Notes: generated by a model from the sequence alone, not told the origin. 64,000 nt of DNA from Liriodendron chinense (GCA_003013855.2 PVNU02002831.1:1-64000), one strand, 5' to 3'. Shown: positions 32,437-45,300, numbered from the stretch's first letter. Translations and numbers: made by a program.

Positions 32437-32828
32437 TAGGTGGGGCCCACCATGATGTTTGTGGGAAATCTACCCTGTCCATTCGTATTGCAAGCTCATT
32501 TTATGGCAAGAAACAAAAAATGTGGTGGACCCAAAAATCAAGTAGGCCACACTACAGAAACAGTGGGAATTGGGCCCTATGGTTGAAAACTTCTTAAGGG
32601 CCTTCTGAACAAGTTGATATTTGTGGGTAGTTGTTCAATTCCCACCACTTTCTATGGTGTAATCCACTTGAGCTTCATTTTATGCTCCAGAACGAGCTGC
32701 TTTACGTGTAGTTCACTTGATCTTTGATTGTGCCTCATTTTATGCTCTAAAATTATTTGCAAAAGTTGATGTACAGTGTGGATCTAACACATAAATCATG
32801 GTGCGACCTAAAGGAGTTCTATAAGTTA
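32437..32828. mobile_element. Foldback element (copy B)
   Basis: Copy B equivalent of 15510-15892, with GGTGGGGCCCACCATGATGT at the left and ACACATAAATCATGGTGCGA at the right. Confidence 0.8.
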
Positions 32829-33030
32829 AAAGTAGAGTTGTAAACATGGGCAGGGCAAATTTGCAAGCAATTTTTTTTTTTTTTTTTTTTTTAAAGAAGG
32901 ATCCGTATTCATTATGAAGCCAAAAAAAAGAAAAGAAAATGTTAACAAACAACACTTAATGTGTGATTTCTAGGTTTCCATATTCCATGATTTATTTTTT
33001 TTTAAGTGTTAACAAATTTGCCGTTACTTA

Positions 33031-34053
33031 TTAAGTGGTTCCGAAAGAGGTTCGGAAAGAGTCCCTTGCAGATCGTTGATCCAAGACTGCAGGCATTACC
33101 CAAAAAGGTTCAACCCAAGGTGGACCTAACGTTTGGACAAGGCAACTTGATGGAAATAGTTCCCCTAAGTGAAATACATATAAACTTCTATCCTTTGGCT
33201 TCATAAAATAGATGCAATCCCCTTTTATTCCCGAATCCGAAGCAGAGCAAGATGTAGAACAGCAATCGCCCAAGAACAGCACACGATCACCTAAAGTATC
33301 AACCTTTACCCAAGTCATTCCATCAAAATCCATCTTGAAAACTTCAACAACCAGAACCCATGGTACAAGTAGAAGCTGACTCAACCTAGCTAGAAAGATC
33401 TCACCACAAGATTCCACCAGAAACGATCTTGATGCTACAGCCAATGGGGGGCTTGGGGCCCTTTGTTCTTCCAACCATGTAACCGGAGGATCGGCATTGA
33501 CATCAATAATTCCCAGCTTTCGTGAATCATGGGTATATAATCTGCCGTTGCAGGAGACCAATTGCCTAAAGGAAGCTTCCCCACCCGGAATTCTATACTT
33601 CCGTTTGATCCATTTGTCACCGCCCGGACGACAATATATAAAATAATCAGTTGAACAGACCATGCATAAAATCACACAATCAGTATCTGTTGGAGGCGAT
33701 GAGAGAACACAGAGTCCAAAAGAATAGCATTGACTCAAACATGGCAGCTGGATTTTCTGCAATGAGAGAGAGTTGAGCAGAAAAAGGACCCCACAGGTTT
33801 TATCCAGCATTAACAACCAGCCATAGCAAGTGGCAAGACAATCTGTTCGGCGCATCTCAGGTATGTTTTTCACATAGTAACTCCCCTCGGAGACGTTGAA
33901 GAAGGTTTTGGTTCTTTCCCGTTTTCCATGAGAAAAGACGAGCCACGGGGCTGCTCCATAGGAAGGCATGTGGGAGTTCTTGGCTTCCATCTTCCTTACC
34001 TGCATAAAATTGCCAAGAATTTTTTTTAAAAAGGGGGGTCTATCAAGTGACAA
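33031..34053 (-). CDS. DUF295 (KIB1-4 beta-propeller) F-box-like protein, copy B, 340 codons
   Basis: Resembles plant DUF295/KIB1-4 beta-propeller proteins. Key segments: PWLVFSHGKRERTKTFFNVS (about residues 36-55), YYVKNIPEMRRTDCLATCYGW, FLLNSLSLQKIQLPCL, CVLSSPPTDTDCVILC, WIKRKYRIPGGEASFRQLV, DTLGDRVLFLGDCCSTSCSA (about 254-273), CIYFMKPKDRSLYVFHL, PPWVEPFWVMP. No F-box precedes it. ATG at 34053 starts in a poly(T)-adjacent stretch, and the true start may be a later Met (MEAKNSH) or an upstream exon joined at the TTTATGCAG acceptor-like site near 33996. Near residues 300-313 the reading GELFPSSCLVQTLG replaces copy A's ancestral-looking reading, through a 4-bp loss and a 1-bp gain. Protein function is doubtful. 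Expression unknown. Confidence 0.7.
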   Translation of the reverse strand: MSLDRPPFLKKILGNFMQVRKMEAKNSHMPSYGAAPWLVFSHGKRERTKTFFNVSEGSYYVKNIPEMRRTDCLATCYGWLLMLDKTCGVLFLLNSLSLQKIQLPCLSQCYSFGLCVLSSPPTDTDCVILCMVCSTDYFIYCRPGGDKWIKRKYRIPGGEASFRQLVSCNGRLYTHDSRKLGIIDVNADPPVTWLEEQRAPSPPLAVASRSFLVESCGEIFLARLSQLLLVPWVLVVEVFKMDFDGMTWVKVDTLGDRVLFLGDCCSTSCSASDSGIKGDCIYFMKPKDRSLYVFHLGELFPSSCLVQTLGPPWVEPFWVMPAVLDQRSARDSFRTSFGTT

Positions 34054-34984
34054 AAAAGAACAATGTTCCTCAGCCTTTTCATCATTAGACCATTCACTGC
34101 TAGATGTTCAACCCATAGTTTAAAATCTTGAAATAACTAGATCCAACTGGAGAAGGGATGACTCGACTGAAATACTCGTTTGCATCGAGTTTCTTAATGA
34201 GTCTTGTACATAACTCAGTTGAGTCAAGTCAATTTGGAAAATTCAATTGAGTTGAGTTCTTGTTCAAAATAGCAGATCTGCATACCGGACAGGGCAGATT
34301 GGGTTGGAGGGATGGATCTGCAACCAGATGGTGTGGTTCTTCTCTTCCAGTCTTACTCCCTCTCGTCTTTCTTTCGCTTCTTTTCATCCCTGCTCTCCTT
34401 TTTCTTCTTTCCATTGAAGTAGAGTGCTGCAAAAGTAATGGATACAAAGAGAGTTGTTTTTTACTCTGACACACTGTTATGGTTAATACACTGACACTCG
34501 TATAAACTGTATTGAATCATGCAGTCAACCTAAATCATACATTTTTTTTGGCACTACGAACAATACTAATGTCTGATTTATGGTAATGTCTTTTCTACAT
34601 TAGAATTGTTGGCTATTATTCAGTTAAGTGGTAAACTAATATCCTCAAATCTGTTATTTATGGAAACACGTCAGTATAATTTTTGCCCAATGGTACATTT
34701 AAATCGTGGATCAAAATATCGACTTTTCAAATTAACCTAGTGCATGTGTTCAGATATCATACCCTTCTAGAGTATCAAAGGTTTTCTCCAAAAGTAACGC
34801 CATAAGACAAAATGTTCACCTACAACATTTTGTGACAACTTTAGTGTACACAATAAATTTTTTGTGCTAGTGTTTCACTTTGGTGGAAAACCCGAGCTGT
34901 GAAAATGGTGGAAAACACTGGAGTTTCAGCAGGAAAAAACTTTGTAAGAAATAAACGCATGCCTCTTACACGTGTCTTTTAGAG
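34054..34984. other. Upstream flank of DUF295 copy B
   Basis: Copy of 17107-18039. No F-box exon seen. ACTCGA-type motifs at 34150-34260 and a pyrimidine-rich stretch at 34335-34415. Confidence 0.4.
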
Positions 34985-35445
34985 GATTTTACATGTAGAT
35001 GGAGGTTTAATACTTGATGGTTGTCAAGTTTGGCTATGGCCTTCTATTTGCAAGATGATTCAATGGGTAATGGAAGTTCAATCTACAGACAAGCAGCAAT
35101 TAAAGATCGTGTATTCCACATGTTGTGGTTAAAGGGGAGTTGTGGCCCAAGCTGATCATCAACATCTTCTTCGTATGTGTTCCAAGCTGGACATGATCGA
35201 TATATCCATGCAACAACTTGTGGTGGAGTGTAGGAAATACATGTAATCGTGTGTTGCTATATATGTACTCCTTTAGCGCATTATATGTTATTCTCAAGTT
35301 AATATGTGTGAGCGTATTTAGTCTTTTGGGCTAACACAACAACTTATTGCCCTAACACTTTATCTCTTCTCCTTTCTCCTTTCCTTCTCTTCTTCTCTTC
35401 CCTTAGTCTCTCCACTTTCTACCACTCCTCTTCTTTCAAGTTTGT
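34985..35445 (+). mobile_element. Copia 3' end (copy B)
   Basis: Copy of 18040-18500. The LTR-like start TGTAGGAAATACATGTAATC is at 35229, preceded by the purine-rich TGTGGTGGAG. Confidence 0.5.
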
Positions 35446-35864
35446 TCTATCTTTCCTCCTCTTATTTCTCTTGTTTTGCCTCTTATTCCTTGCACGTGAC
35501 TAATATCCTTGAGATCAACTTGTTGGACACTTTTTTTTCCCGAAAGGTAATCAGCATTAATACAGAGACAATGCGGTAATACAACAACAAACCAGGCAAA
35601 CTTGGGCATTCAAATCTAACCCAATGTCTAGGACAATCAATGCGGGCATTGGACACAAATATTGTTGCTAGATATCTGCTGAAACTCTGCGATTGAAAAA
35701 ATTGTTGGGACTCCACAAGTGTAGCCTTTGGTTATCAAGTACACTCCTCAATTCATCAAAACTGAACCTGTCATTAGGTTTTACAGTCTAGTTTTTGTAA
35801 TGTGTATGGCTTATATGTGTGCGTTTATATAGAACTAACCAAGACTATTTTTCCTCCTAAAAAT
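35446..35864. other. Unassigned stretch with a 77-codon minus-strand frame (copy B)
   Basis: Copy of 18501-18879, with the same frame (starting MESQQFF) at 35483-35716. Product not recognised. Confidence 0.3.
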
Positions 35865-38145
35865 TAATCTGACCTCCAGGTCTATTATCTTAATGCTACC
35901 TTTAGCAACTTTTTGGTTGAAGAGAAATCCAAGTGAGATAATCTTGCATTAGATTACAAAAACCAGTTGAAGGAAGATGAAATTAAATTGCACCAGCAGA
36001 CAAGAGCTACATGGCTCAACGAGGGCGATAAGAATATGAAGTTGTTTCTCGGTATACTGAGTGCTAGGGTCAATAACAACAGGATTCATAATGTGGTGGC
36101 AGATGGGTGAAGGGTGGAGGCAAAGTCAAAGATGTCTGGTGTTGTCGTCCAATTCTCTAAGGACCTCCTTTCAAGTGAAGAATCGGTGCGACTGAGGCTA
36201 GATGACATTGCTCTTAATGGTATTCCCGAAGAAAAAGGCTGCTCGTCTTGAACGTCTGGCCTTCAAGGAGGAAGTAAAAGCGAGTAGTGGATGCTTTGGG
36301 AAGAGACAAGGCGCTAGCGCCAAATGACTTTCTGATGGCTATCTTCCAGGTGTTTTGGAGGTGGTCAAAGGTGACGCCTAAGCCTTCATCATAAAGTTTT
36401 TCGAGAACAGGAGATGCATCGAAGTTGGATGCCACCTTCTATTGCCTTGATCCCAAAAAAGAAAAGGGGCCAAATGCTTGAAGGATTTTAGGCCGATAGT
36501 TTAGAGGGAGGACCCTATAAGATTCTAGCTAAAATTTTGGCGAGCAGGTTTCAAAGCACCTTTGTAGTCGGGAGATAGGTTTAGGATAGTGCCTTAATTG
36601 CCCATTAATGTATCAACTTGCGCAACCGAGAAGGCAAAAAAGGCATCGTTTACAATCTAATATTGAAAAAACTTATGATCATGTGGGTTGGGATTTTTTA
36701 GATTATGTGCTTAGCGAGATAGAGGGAAGCCAAAGATGGAAAGGATGGGTCCAAGTATGCATTCGATTGGCTAAGTTCTCGGTTTTGGTTCAAGAATGCA
36801 TTCAATAGGGTACGATCTTCTCCTTCAACAGATCTCGGTCTTCCATTATGCATTAGTAAGCCAGCAGAGCACTTGTAAGATAAGGATACTAAAAGAGTTG
36901 AAAGAAAGTTGTCTCGATGGAAATGTCAACACTTGTAAGTGGTAGCTAGGCCGACGTCAATCAAGGCAGTTCTATCAAACTTACCGTTATATTTCATGTG
37001 CTTATTTAAGTGCCCAAAGGTAGTGCTTGAAAGCTTGGAGAAAGTTAGGCATGATTTTATATGGCAGCGAGCTAGAGAGAAGCATAAATTCCATTTGAAA
37101 ATTTTGAAGGATGTTTGCAAGCCATTTGAGGAAGGGATGCAAGAATAAAGAAGTTGGAACCCATTAACTTTGGGTTAATGTTAATAGGAAAATGGTAATG
37201 GAGATTCAAGTTAAAAGAGAGATGCTTATTGAATGTGATGATAGTTCGCAAGTATGGTGCAAAGGAAGGTGGGTGGTAGACAAGGGACATTTTTCTTTAC
37301 AGGGCTTCGATGATGTGGAAATAGATTATCAAGTTGGGAAACATGTTCATGGAAGGGGTTGATTTTTCTTTATGTGATGGGATGAGGATCTGATTTTGAG
37401 ATGACATATGGTTAGGTAAGAGTACACTCCATGAAGATTTCCCAAAGTTAGCCAAATTGTCCCCAGGAGGTGAATTTAACCATCATCAGGTGCTACTCAG
37501 TCATATGCAGAGAGATGAGGGTGGGAGGAATTTGTAAGAATCGGAGGTAGGTGAATTCATTAGCTTGCTGAAGTGGCTCGAAGGCATTGACCCTTCTCCG
37601 CATTAATGGGATTCGTTCGTGTGGGACAAAGAAAAATTGAACTAGTTCTCAGTTAGATCATTTTATAGGTCGAACCTTGGTTCTTCCTAGATTTTCATCA
37701 CACCTCTATTTCGCATTACGGGCCTCCTCCCAAGGTTACATCATTGGCAAGGTTGGTGGGTAGCACACACCAAGGTGCTCACTATTGATAACTCGGGAAG
37801 AGGAGGGCCATGATCACCAATGTCTATATTTTGTGTATACAGAGTGAGGAGTCAGTAAATCATATTTGAATCCACTAACTTTTTGCTAACAAGTTGTGCG
37901 AGAGGTTTTAAGTGGTCTTCAAAACATCTTTGGTCATGCCAGGCTCGAAAGAGAGCTTCTTTCTTGCTTGACATGGGTGCGAGATTGGAAAGAGAGGCAG
38001 GATGCTTTGGAGAGTAGCCCTTTTGGCCAGCATTAGTGTCCCACCAGGAGAGAGGAACAATTGGTATTTTCATAATCGAAATGAGCTAGCTACATAGGTC
38101 TTCAAGAGGGTTAAATTGTTTTGCATTGGAGTCGACCTCTAAACC
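35865..38145 (+). pseudogene. Old L1-type LINE ORF2 remnant (copy B)
   Basis: Copy of 18880-21225 with RATWLNEGDKNMKLF (about 36006-36050), NIEKTYDHVGWDFLDYVL (about 36660-36713) and LPLYFMCLFKCPKVVLE (about 36980-37030). Stops and frameshifts are largely shared with copy A. The zinc-binding remnant is at 37740-37930. Confidence 0.8.
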
Positions 38146-38215
38146 ACAATCCTTTCAACACGACTGGGACCCATGAAATCAATTGGATGCCTGAGGACAC
38201 ATGGGGTCCACCCAT

Positions 38216-38600
38216 GGTGTGCCATAAAGGCCGTTACGTAGAGGTAACGGTGGTGACCGTTACACATTACAGGGTTGTAAAGACCGTAATGGCCGTTATG
38301 GAAAAAAATGACTAGTAAAGGCTGTTATAGATCCCGTAACGGCCAATTATGCCCCCCGAAAAGGTCATAACGGTCCATTATGGAGGGAAATGACCTGTAA
38401 AGGCCGTTACAGCTCCTGTAACAGCCCGTTACAGCACCTGTAAAGGCCATAATAGTCCATTACAAGGTTGATACAAGTTTTCAAATTTTTTCCAATAAAA
38501 GAAAAAAAAGACTGCAAAGGCCACTACAACCCCCATAAGAGCCGTTACACCCCGTATCGTAAAGGTTATGGCCACCATTACCATTACGGAACACTCGTCC
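38216..38600. mobile_element. Old hAT-like MITE rich in CCGTTAC motifs (copy B)
   Basis: Copy of 21290-21672. Retains slightly more CG sites (for example GGCCGTTACGTAGAGG) than copy A. Confidence 0.6.
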
Positions 38601-38609
38601 ACCAGATTG

Positions 38610-39420
38610 ACCGAACAATCTATTGGTGGGATCACGACACACTTTGGACTGCATTAGGACTACAACAAATGCCATTATCTCAAACCACTTGTAAGATGGG
38701 ATGAAAAATTTCCTATCAGCTCACAAAGGTTTCACCCAACCTAGGGATGATGGATATCTTCTAGAACAACAGCCCAATCAAAAGACTGGGATTCTACAAA
38801 TTTAGATCGCTTGTGTTGTTGACATGGATTTTTTTTTTTTTTTTTTTTTTTTTGCACCTTGCCGTTGGGAATTTTTTCACCCTATGGAGCTATGAAGAGA
38901 TATACTCTCTAACAACATCATTAAGTGAAGAGATGGACATCCTAAAGGTTTCACCCATTCTAAGGATGATGTACACACCATGTGGTTGCATAGTTGCAGG
39001 TGAAGTCCTTCCTAGAATGATGGAAAACCTTCCAGAAGACCTGAAGGATCCTTATATCAGGATCATTTTAAAGAATATTTTAGAAACCATGCCATAGTGA
39101 GTGATTTGACCCAATTAGACAGAATCAACAGTCTAGCCCCAGTACTGCTTGACAGCCATTCTACAAATGAAGATCCTTTATATTGCAGACATGATTTCTT
39201 CTTGCTAATTGAAAAACCCTATAGAGTTATAATGCTTACAGGTAAAGTCCGTCTTGGGATGATAAAAATAATTGCAGATCAGGGCACTGGCAAACAATGT
39301 TTCAGAAACCATGGCGGAGTGGATGACTTAACCCAAATAGACAGAACCAAATGACTAGCCCTAAAATTATTTTTTAAATTTCTTTTCAGTTGAACCCATT
39401 TAACTATTTGTTCACTTTAA
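38610..39420. other. Unrecognised sequence with two short plus-strand frames (copy B)
   Basis: Copy of 21680-22484. The first frame runs to 39097 (EEMDILKVSPILRMMYTPCG, ENLPEDLKDPYIRIILKNIL), where copy A has a stop after KDP. The second starts at 39097, overlapping the stop by one base (TAGTGAG context), and runs to 39354. Poly(T) at 38827-38853. Product unknown. Confidence 0.3.
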
Positions 39421-39932
39421 GGGGGGCGTTTGGATAGTAAGTTACTTTAGATAAGCTACTTATGCCACAAGCAGCAAATATGTTTGATAAACAACATACT
39501 TATCAGCCAAAAAGTAGAAAAGCATGTTTTGTTTCCAACAACATAAGTATTTATCCCTCAAGTCTATTTGGTCCCTCTCACATCCACTGTCCATCATATG
39601 GGGCCAATCTTTGATTTGAGTTGTCCATCATCCAGGGCCCAACATAGATGTGGGCCATTCATCATTAGGGGACGACCTTTAATGTACACCGTCCATTATG
39701 TAGGGCCCACCTTTGATGTTCGCCATCCATCATGTGGGGCCCATCTTTGAAGTGAATCGTCCATCATACCCGCCCATTTTGGATGTGGGCTATTTATCAT
39801 TAGGGGCCAACCTTTGATATGGACTATCCATTATGTGGGGCACACCTTTAATATGGACAGTCCATCATGTGGGACACACCTTCGATGTGGACAGTCCATC
39901 GTGTGGGGCTTCCTTTGATATGGACTCTGTTT

Positions 39933-39979
<47 letters not shown>

Positions 39980-40120
39980 GTTAGAAAAGCTTAAAAAAAT
40001 GGAGATAAGTAGCTTTAAGCACATAAATTACTTTTGCAATCATATTTACCAAAGTAACTTAATAACTTAACATAAGTTACAAAAAAAAAGTAACTTATTT
40101 GGTGAGAACCAAACAGGCCC
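39421..40120. mobile_element. Harbinger-like MITE filled with minisatellite (copy B, first)
   Basis: Flanked by TAA (39418-39420 and 40121-40123). Same element as 22485-23204. Contains minisatellite 39580-39920, then (GT)n at about 39931-39946 and about 32 G at 39947-39978. Confidence 0.8.
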
Positions 40121-40977
40121 TAAATTGCCAAATCAAAGCATTAGTCCTATTTTAAATTCGTTACACAAATCTCCAAAACGATGAGAGTCAGTAGCAAGAT
40201 AACTAACACCAACAAAGCAGATTTACATGTTGAAGTTGATGCCTTTTTATGTTAAGTTGCTCAAGTTTTATTATTTTCGTTCAGATATTCAGCATTCAAA
40301 AATAATTGCCTCTCCGTCATACAAGGGCAAATATGGCAAACACAAATGTCAGAAAGTTCTTACTGACAGTTTGTTTTACTTTGCACAAAGATGGTTTTAA
40401 ATGCATTTTTTTATTGTCCATCATGTGGGGCCCACCTTCAATATCCATTGCCCATCATGTGGGCCCCATCTCCAATGTGGGCCATCCATCATCAGGGGCC
40501 TACCATTGATATGGGCCACTCATCAATAGGGGCTACCTTTGATGTGGACCGCCCATCACGTGGGGCTTGCCATTATTAATTGACCATCATGTGGAGCCCA
40601 CATTTGATGCGGACTTCCATCATGGGCCCCACCTTCAATGTGGGTTGTCCATCATGCGGGGCTCGCTTTGGATGCGGGCCATTCATCAGTGGCCGAACTT
40701 TGATGTGGATCATCCATCATGTGGGGCCCAGCTTCAATGTCCATTGGCCATCATGTGGAGCTCACCTTTGATGTGGACCATCCATCATGTGGGACCCCAC
40801 CTTTGAAGTGAGTCGTCCATAATACCCGCCGATTTTGGATGTGGACTATCCATTATGTGGGCCCACATTAATATGGGTGATCCATCATGTGGGGCACACC
40901 TTTAATATGGACCATCTATCTTGTGGGGCCCACCCTTGATGTGGAGGGTCCATCATCTGGGGCCTCCTTCGATATGG

Positions 40978-41023
<46 letters not shown>

Positions 41024-41189
41024 GAGGGGGGGGGGGGGGGGGGGGGGTGTTAGAAAAGCTTAAAAAAATGGAGATAAGTAGCTTTAAGCACATAAATTAC
41101 TTTTGCAATCATATTTACCAAAGTAACTTAATAACTTAACATAAGTTACAAAAAAAAAGTAACTTATTTGGTGAGAACCAAACAGGCCC
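40121..41189. repeat. Locally duplicated flank plus half MITE (copy B)
   Basis: Flank 40121-40405, minisatellite 40410-40975, (GT)n 40983-41021, a G run 41026-41047 and a MITE right end (GGCCC before TAA at 41190). The corresponding unit in copy A (23205-24156) has lost the GT/G part. Confidence 0.75.
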
Positions 41190-41461
41190 TAAATTGCCAA
41201 ATCAAAGCATTAGTCCTATTTTAAATTCGTTACACAAATCTCCAAAATGATGAGAGTCAATAGCAAGATAACTAACACCAACAGAGGATATTTACATGTT
41301 GAAGTTAGATGCTTTTTATGTTAAGTTGCTTAAGTTTTATTATTTTCGTTCAGATATTCAGGATTAAAAAATGATTGCCTCTCCGTCATACAAGGGCAAA
41401 TATGGCAAACACAAATGTCAGAAAGTTCTTAGTGACAATTTGTTTTACTTTGCACAAAGAT

Positions 41462-41809
41462 GGTTTTAAATGCACTTGTGGATGGGTAGGTGTCATCGGC
41501 ATTTTAGATTGATTCCTGATTTTGCAATAGAGGAACATCTTGTGGTGGTTTCTCAAGGTGCTCTAATGAAACACAATTTCGAATCACATTCCTTTACGAC
41601 ATTGGACACTTCTTGGGGTCCACATCAATCTAAATTCAAAATGTTTGGAAATTCTAGGGTTGGCTAAAATGGCAGAGTTTTAGTAAAAAGTATCGAGGTG
41701 TTTGGTTGGGAGGGATTCAAGCTCTCCCAAAAGCCATAAAATTATCAAAACAAAGTTTAAAGACATTAAATGTAAAAACATTTAAAAGAGAAGTAAAAGA
41801 TTGTGTTGC
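41462..41809 (+). pseudogene. Old LINE, endonuclease C-terminal fragment (copy B)
   Basis: Copy of 24445-24858. IPDFAIEEHLVVVSQGALMK and LDTSWGPHQSKFKMF are visible. About 90 bp of the copy A sequence before the insertion point is missing here. Confidence 0.65.
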
Positions 41810-42006
41810 AAGACTTCCATGATATGTTAGAAGGCAGTTGGTTCCTATGGGGTGCAGGAGGACAATATCGGTTGCAGGAATTTTGAAGCTATGAGAGGCC
41901 TCGAGTTTATGTCAGACAACGGTATTCTTCCAGCTGAGGATGACCTATTGGTTATTACCCATTTGCAGAGAGCAAACCCGGAGAAGAATGGTCTCCGTTT
42001 CCATCT

Positions 42007-42360
42007 TTGTCGAATGCTGAGAGGGACCTTTTGACGAGCTCTTCTGTCGTGGTAGAATCAGATCCAGTTGAGAAGGAGCTATCAGTTAGGGATAAGAAAT
42101 GGATGAAGGACGCGCTGGGCAGAGTCGGAAGAATTTTGGGGGTCACTTATGGGGAAGCGGATGAGCACATCAAGGACTTCATATGGTTCTTTGATGCTAA
42201 TGGGCAGAGAGGTCCTAAATCTCAGCTGATCCCCAAAGTCAGGAAATCGCCTAAAGGGCAGTGGGAGTTGAATAGTTTGGGGTCTATAGTCTGCTACGAC
42301 TTAGACAGTAGGGAGTCCTCAATGAAGAGGGGGATGGGGGAAGGCATAATGGACAAATGA
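42007..42360 (+). pseudogene. LINE ORF1 C-terminal fragment (copy B)
   Basis: Open for 117 codons and ends in TGA at 42358-42360, overlapping the ORF2 ATG at 42357 (ATGA). WMKDALGRVGRILGVTYGEA and SPKGQWELNSLGSIVCYD resemble the C-terminal tail of plant L1 ORF1 proteins, where the element's RNA-binding protein joins ORF2. The N-terminal part is absent because the LINE is 5'-truncated. The first Met is internal to the ancestral frame. Confidence 0.7.
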
Positions 42361-45300
42361 AGATTATCTTGTGGAATGTTCGGGGCCTGGGCTGTAAGCT
42401 CAAAAGAGCACAGATTCGTCAAGTTTGTAGAAAGGAGAAAATCCAGATTTTTGCTCTACTGGAAACTAAGTTGCAATCATCGATGACAAGATTGTCAATT
42501 CAATGTGGGGAGAGAGACAGAAAGACTGGGTGGCCCGTAATTCTAGAGGGTTGACATGAGGGATAGTGGTTGCTTGGAACAAGGCAAGGTGGTGCAAGCT
42601 GGATTTGTGGGTCGGATCCTATTCTGTCTCGGTGCTTCTCAAGGAGTCCTCTTCTAGGTTTGTTTGGGTGTTCTCATTGGTGTATGGGTCGTGCATGGCT
42701 GCTAAAAAAGATCTGCTTTGGGATGAGCTGGACTTCATTAGGGCGAAATAGCCATACCCTTGGTGCGTTGGGGGTGATTTTAATGTCACTCGGTTCTCGT
42801 ATGAAAGGCTTAGAAATGATAAAGTGTCCTCTAGCATGAGGGATTTCTCTAGCTGGATTCAGGGAAGTGAGATAGTGGATCTACTGTTGGAAGGAGCTCT
42901 ATTTACCTAGTCGGATGGGCAGAAAAATCCCACTATGTCACGTATTGACAGATTTCTCATCTCTCTGGATTGGAATGATAAGTTCCCCATCTACAAGCAA
43001 GTGGGTCTCCTTAGACCATTGTTTGATCACAGGTCAATTCTTCTTGATGCAAATGAAGGGAATTGGGGTCCCAAGCCATTCCGGTTCGAGCTATCCTGGT
43101 TAGAAGTCGATGGGTTCTAGCAATTGGTTAAGGAATGGTGGGATTCATTTTGAGTTGACGGTTATGCGGGGTTCATTCTAAATCAAAAGTTGCGCTTGCC
43201 GAACAAAAAGATTCTCCAATGGAAGAAATATTCGTAAAGGTGTAAAGAGGAAGAATCGAATAATATTCTCTCTGAAATATAACACATCGAACGATAGAGG
43301 AAGCAGGCACAACTATTGAAGAGGACAAGAGAAGAAGATAGGAGCTAGCTCTTCAGTTCACGAAGAGATCGAAAGAAGAAGAAATCAAATGGAGGCAACG
43401 ATGTAGGGCGATTTGGCTCAAAGAGGGGAGTCAAAACATCCAATTTTTCCATAGCATGGATAGCGCTGGAGCTCGGTACAATCAGATCACTTCTCTAATG
43501 GTGGAAGATAAAAGAATTACTAATAAGGGTGAAATCTCAGCTCACATTGTTGACTTCTTTCAGTCTTTTCTAACTATGGAAGAAGGTCCCTTCCCTCCTC
43601 TCGACAATTTGGAGTTTCCCTCTCTTTCGGAGGCCGATGTTCACATTCTCGAGAGACCGGTGTCCGAAGAGGAGGTTGCTCAGGCCACGGGATCTCTAGG
43701 AATGGATCAGGCTCCTGGTCCCAATGGGTTCCCCTTTGGGTTCTATCAAGTTTTTTGGATGGTTGTGAAAAAAGATGTGATGGCTCCTGTGAAGAAATTC
43801 TTTGAAAGAAGCAAACTGTTTAAAGAATTGGGAGCCACGTTTATTACTATTATTTCAAAGATTGATGGGGCGGAAACCCTTAAAGACTTCAGACCCATTA
43901 GCCTGCTGGGGAGTCCACACAAGATCGTCGCAAAAATTCTGGCTTCCAGGTTCCAGTTAGTGTTGTCTTCCATCATTTCAGAAAACCAAAGTGCATTTGT
44001 GTTGGGGCATCAGCTTTTGGATTTGGCGTTGATTGCACATGAGTGTATTGATGCTATTCATATGGATGGGAGGGCAGGTCTGGTCTGCAAGTTAATCTAG
44101 AGAAAGCCTATGATCGTGTAGACTGGAGATTTTTAGATTATATGTTGCATGCAAATTTGGAGATATTGGATCATGGAGTATGGCTCATCAGCCTCTTTCT
44201 CAATGTTAGTCAATGGATCCCCGAAAGGCTACTTTAAGGGGTCCAGGGGGGCAGCATCAAGGCAATCCGGTGTCCCCATTTTTGTTCGTAGTTGTCGCGG
44301 AAGCTCTTGGAAAAATGCTTTTGAAAGGTTAGGAGGTGGGGTTGTTTCATGAGTTTAAAGTGACAGAAGGTGGGCCCTCAGTTACTCATCGCCAGTTTGC
44401 GGACGATACAATTCTCTTTTGTGAAGCTAATGAGGCTATGATGGATAACCTTTGGAAAACAATCAAGTGTTTTGACCTTGTGTTAGGTTTAAAGGTTAAT
44501 ATGTCTAAATGTGAGATGTTGGGGATTCATCTTTCGGAAGCTGAGGTGTAGCAATTCGATGATATCTTCGAATATGGAGCCTACTTGTTTTCCACTACAT
44601 ATCTAGGTCTTCCACCGTGTATCGGACCTATCGATAAGCCTCCGAACCACCTCTAGGACTCGGTTATTGAAAGGAAGCTTTCAGCTTGGAAAGGTCGTCA
44701 CTTGTCGCTAGTAGACCGCCTCACGTTGATTAAGGCAGCATTCTCGAATATGCCATTGTATTTCATGGCAATCTTCGAATGCCCCAAGTAGGTTTTGGAC
44801 AGACTCGAGAAGCTCAGGCATGACTTCCTTTAGAAAGGAAAAAACGATGCTGGGGAATTCCATCTTTTACAATGGAAACACGTTTGCAAGCCTTTTTTTA
44901 AGGGGGAGCTGGGCTAAAAGTCTTGGAAATGATGAATGATGCCCTTTTGGGTGAGTGGCTATGGCGGTTTGCTGAAGAGGAGCAAAATATGTGGCCTCAG
45001 ATTTTGATGGCCAAGTATGGGACCGATCAGGGAGGGTGGTGGACAAAAAATTCATCAACTTATAGAGCGTCTGGCATATGGAAAGTTGTCCTCACTATGC
45101 TTCCAAAGTTTAAAGATTTCAGGTGGGAACTAGTTTGCATGTTCGATTTTGGGAAGACCTGTGTCTAGAAGACAGGCGGTTGAAAGATTCTTTCCCTGGC
45201 ATAGCACAACTAGCGACGGATAGAAACATCTTTATTGACAGTTGCTTCTCCTTAGTTGGGGGAGAAGTAATTTGGGCTCCACCAATCCGTATAGGTATGA

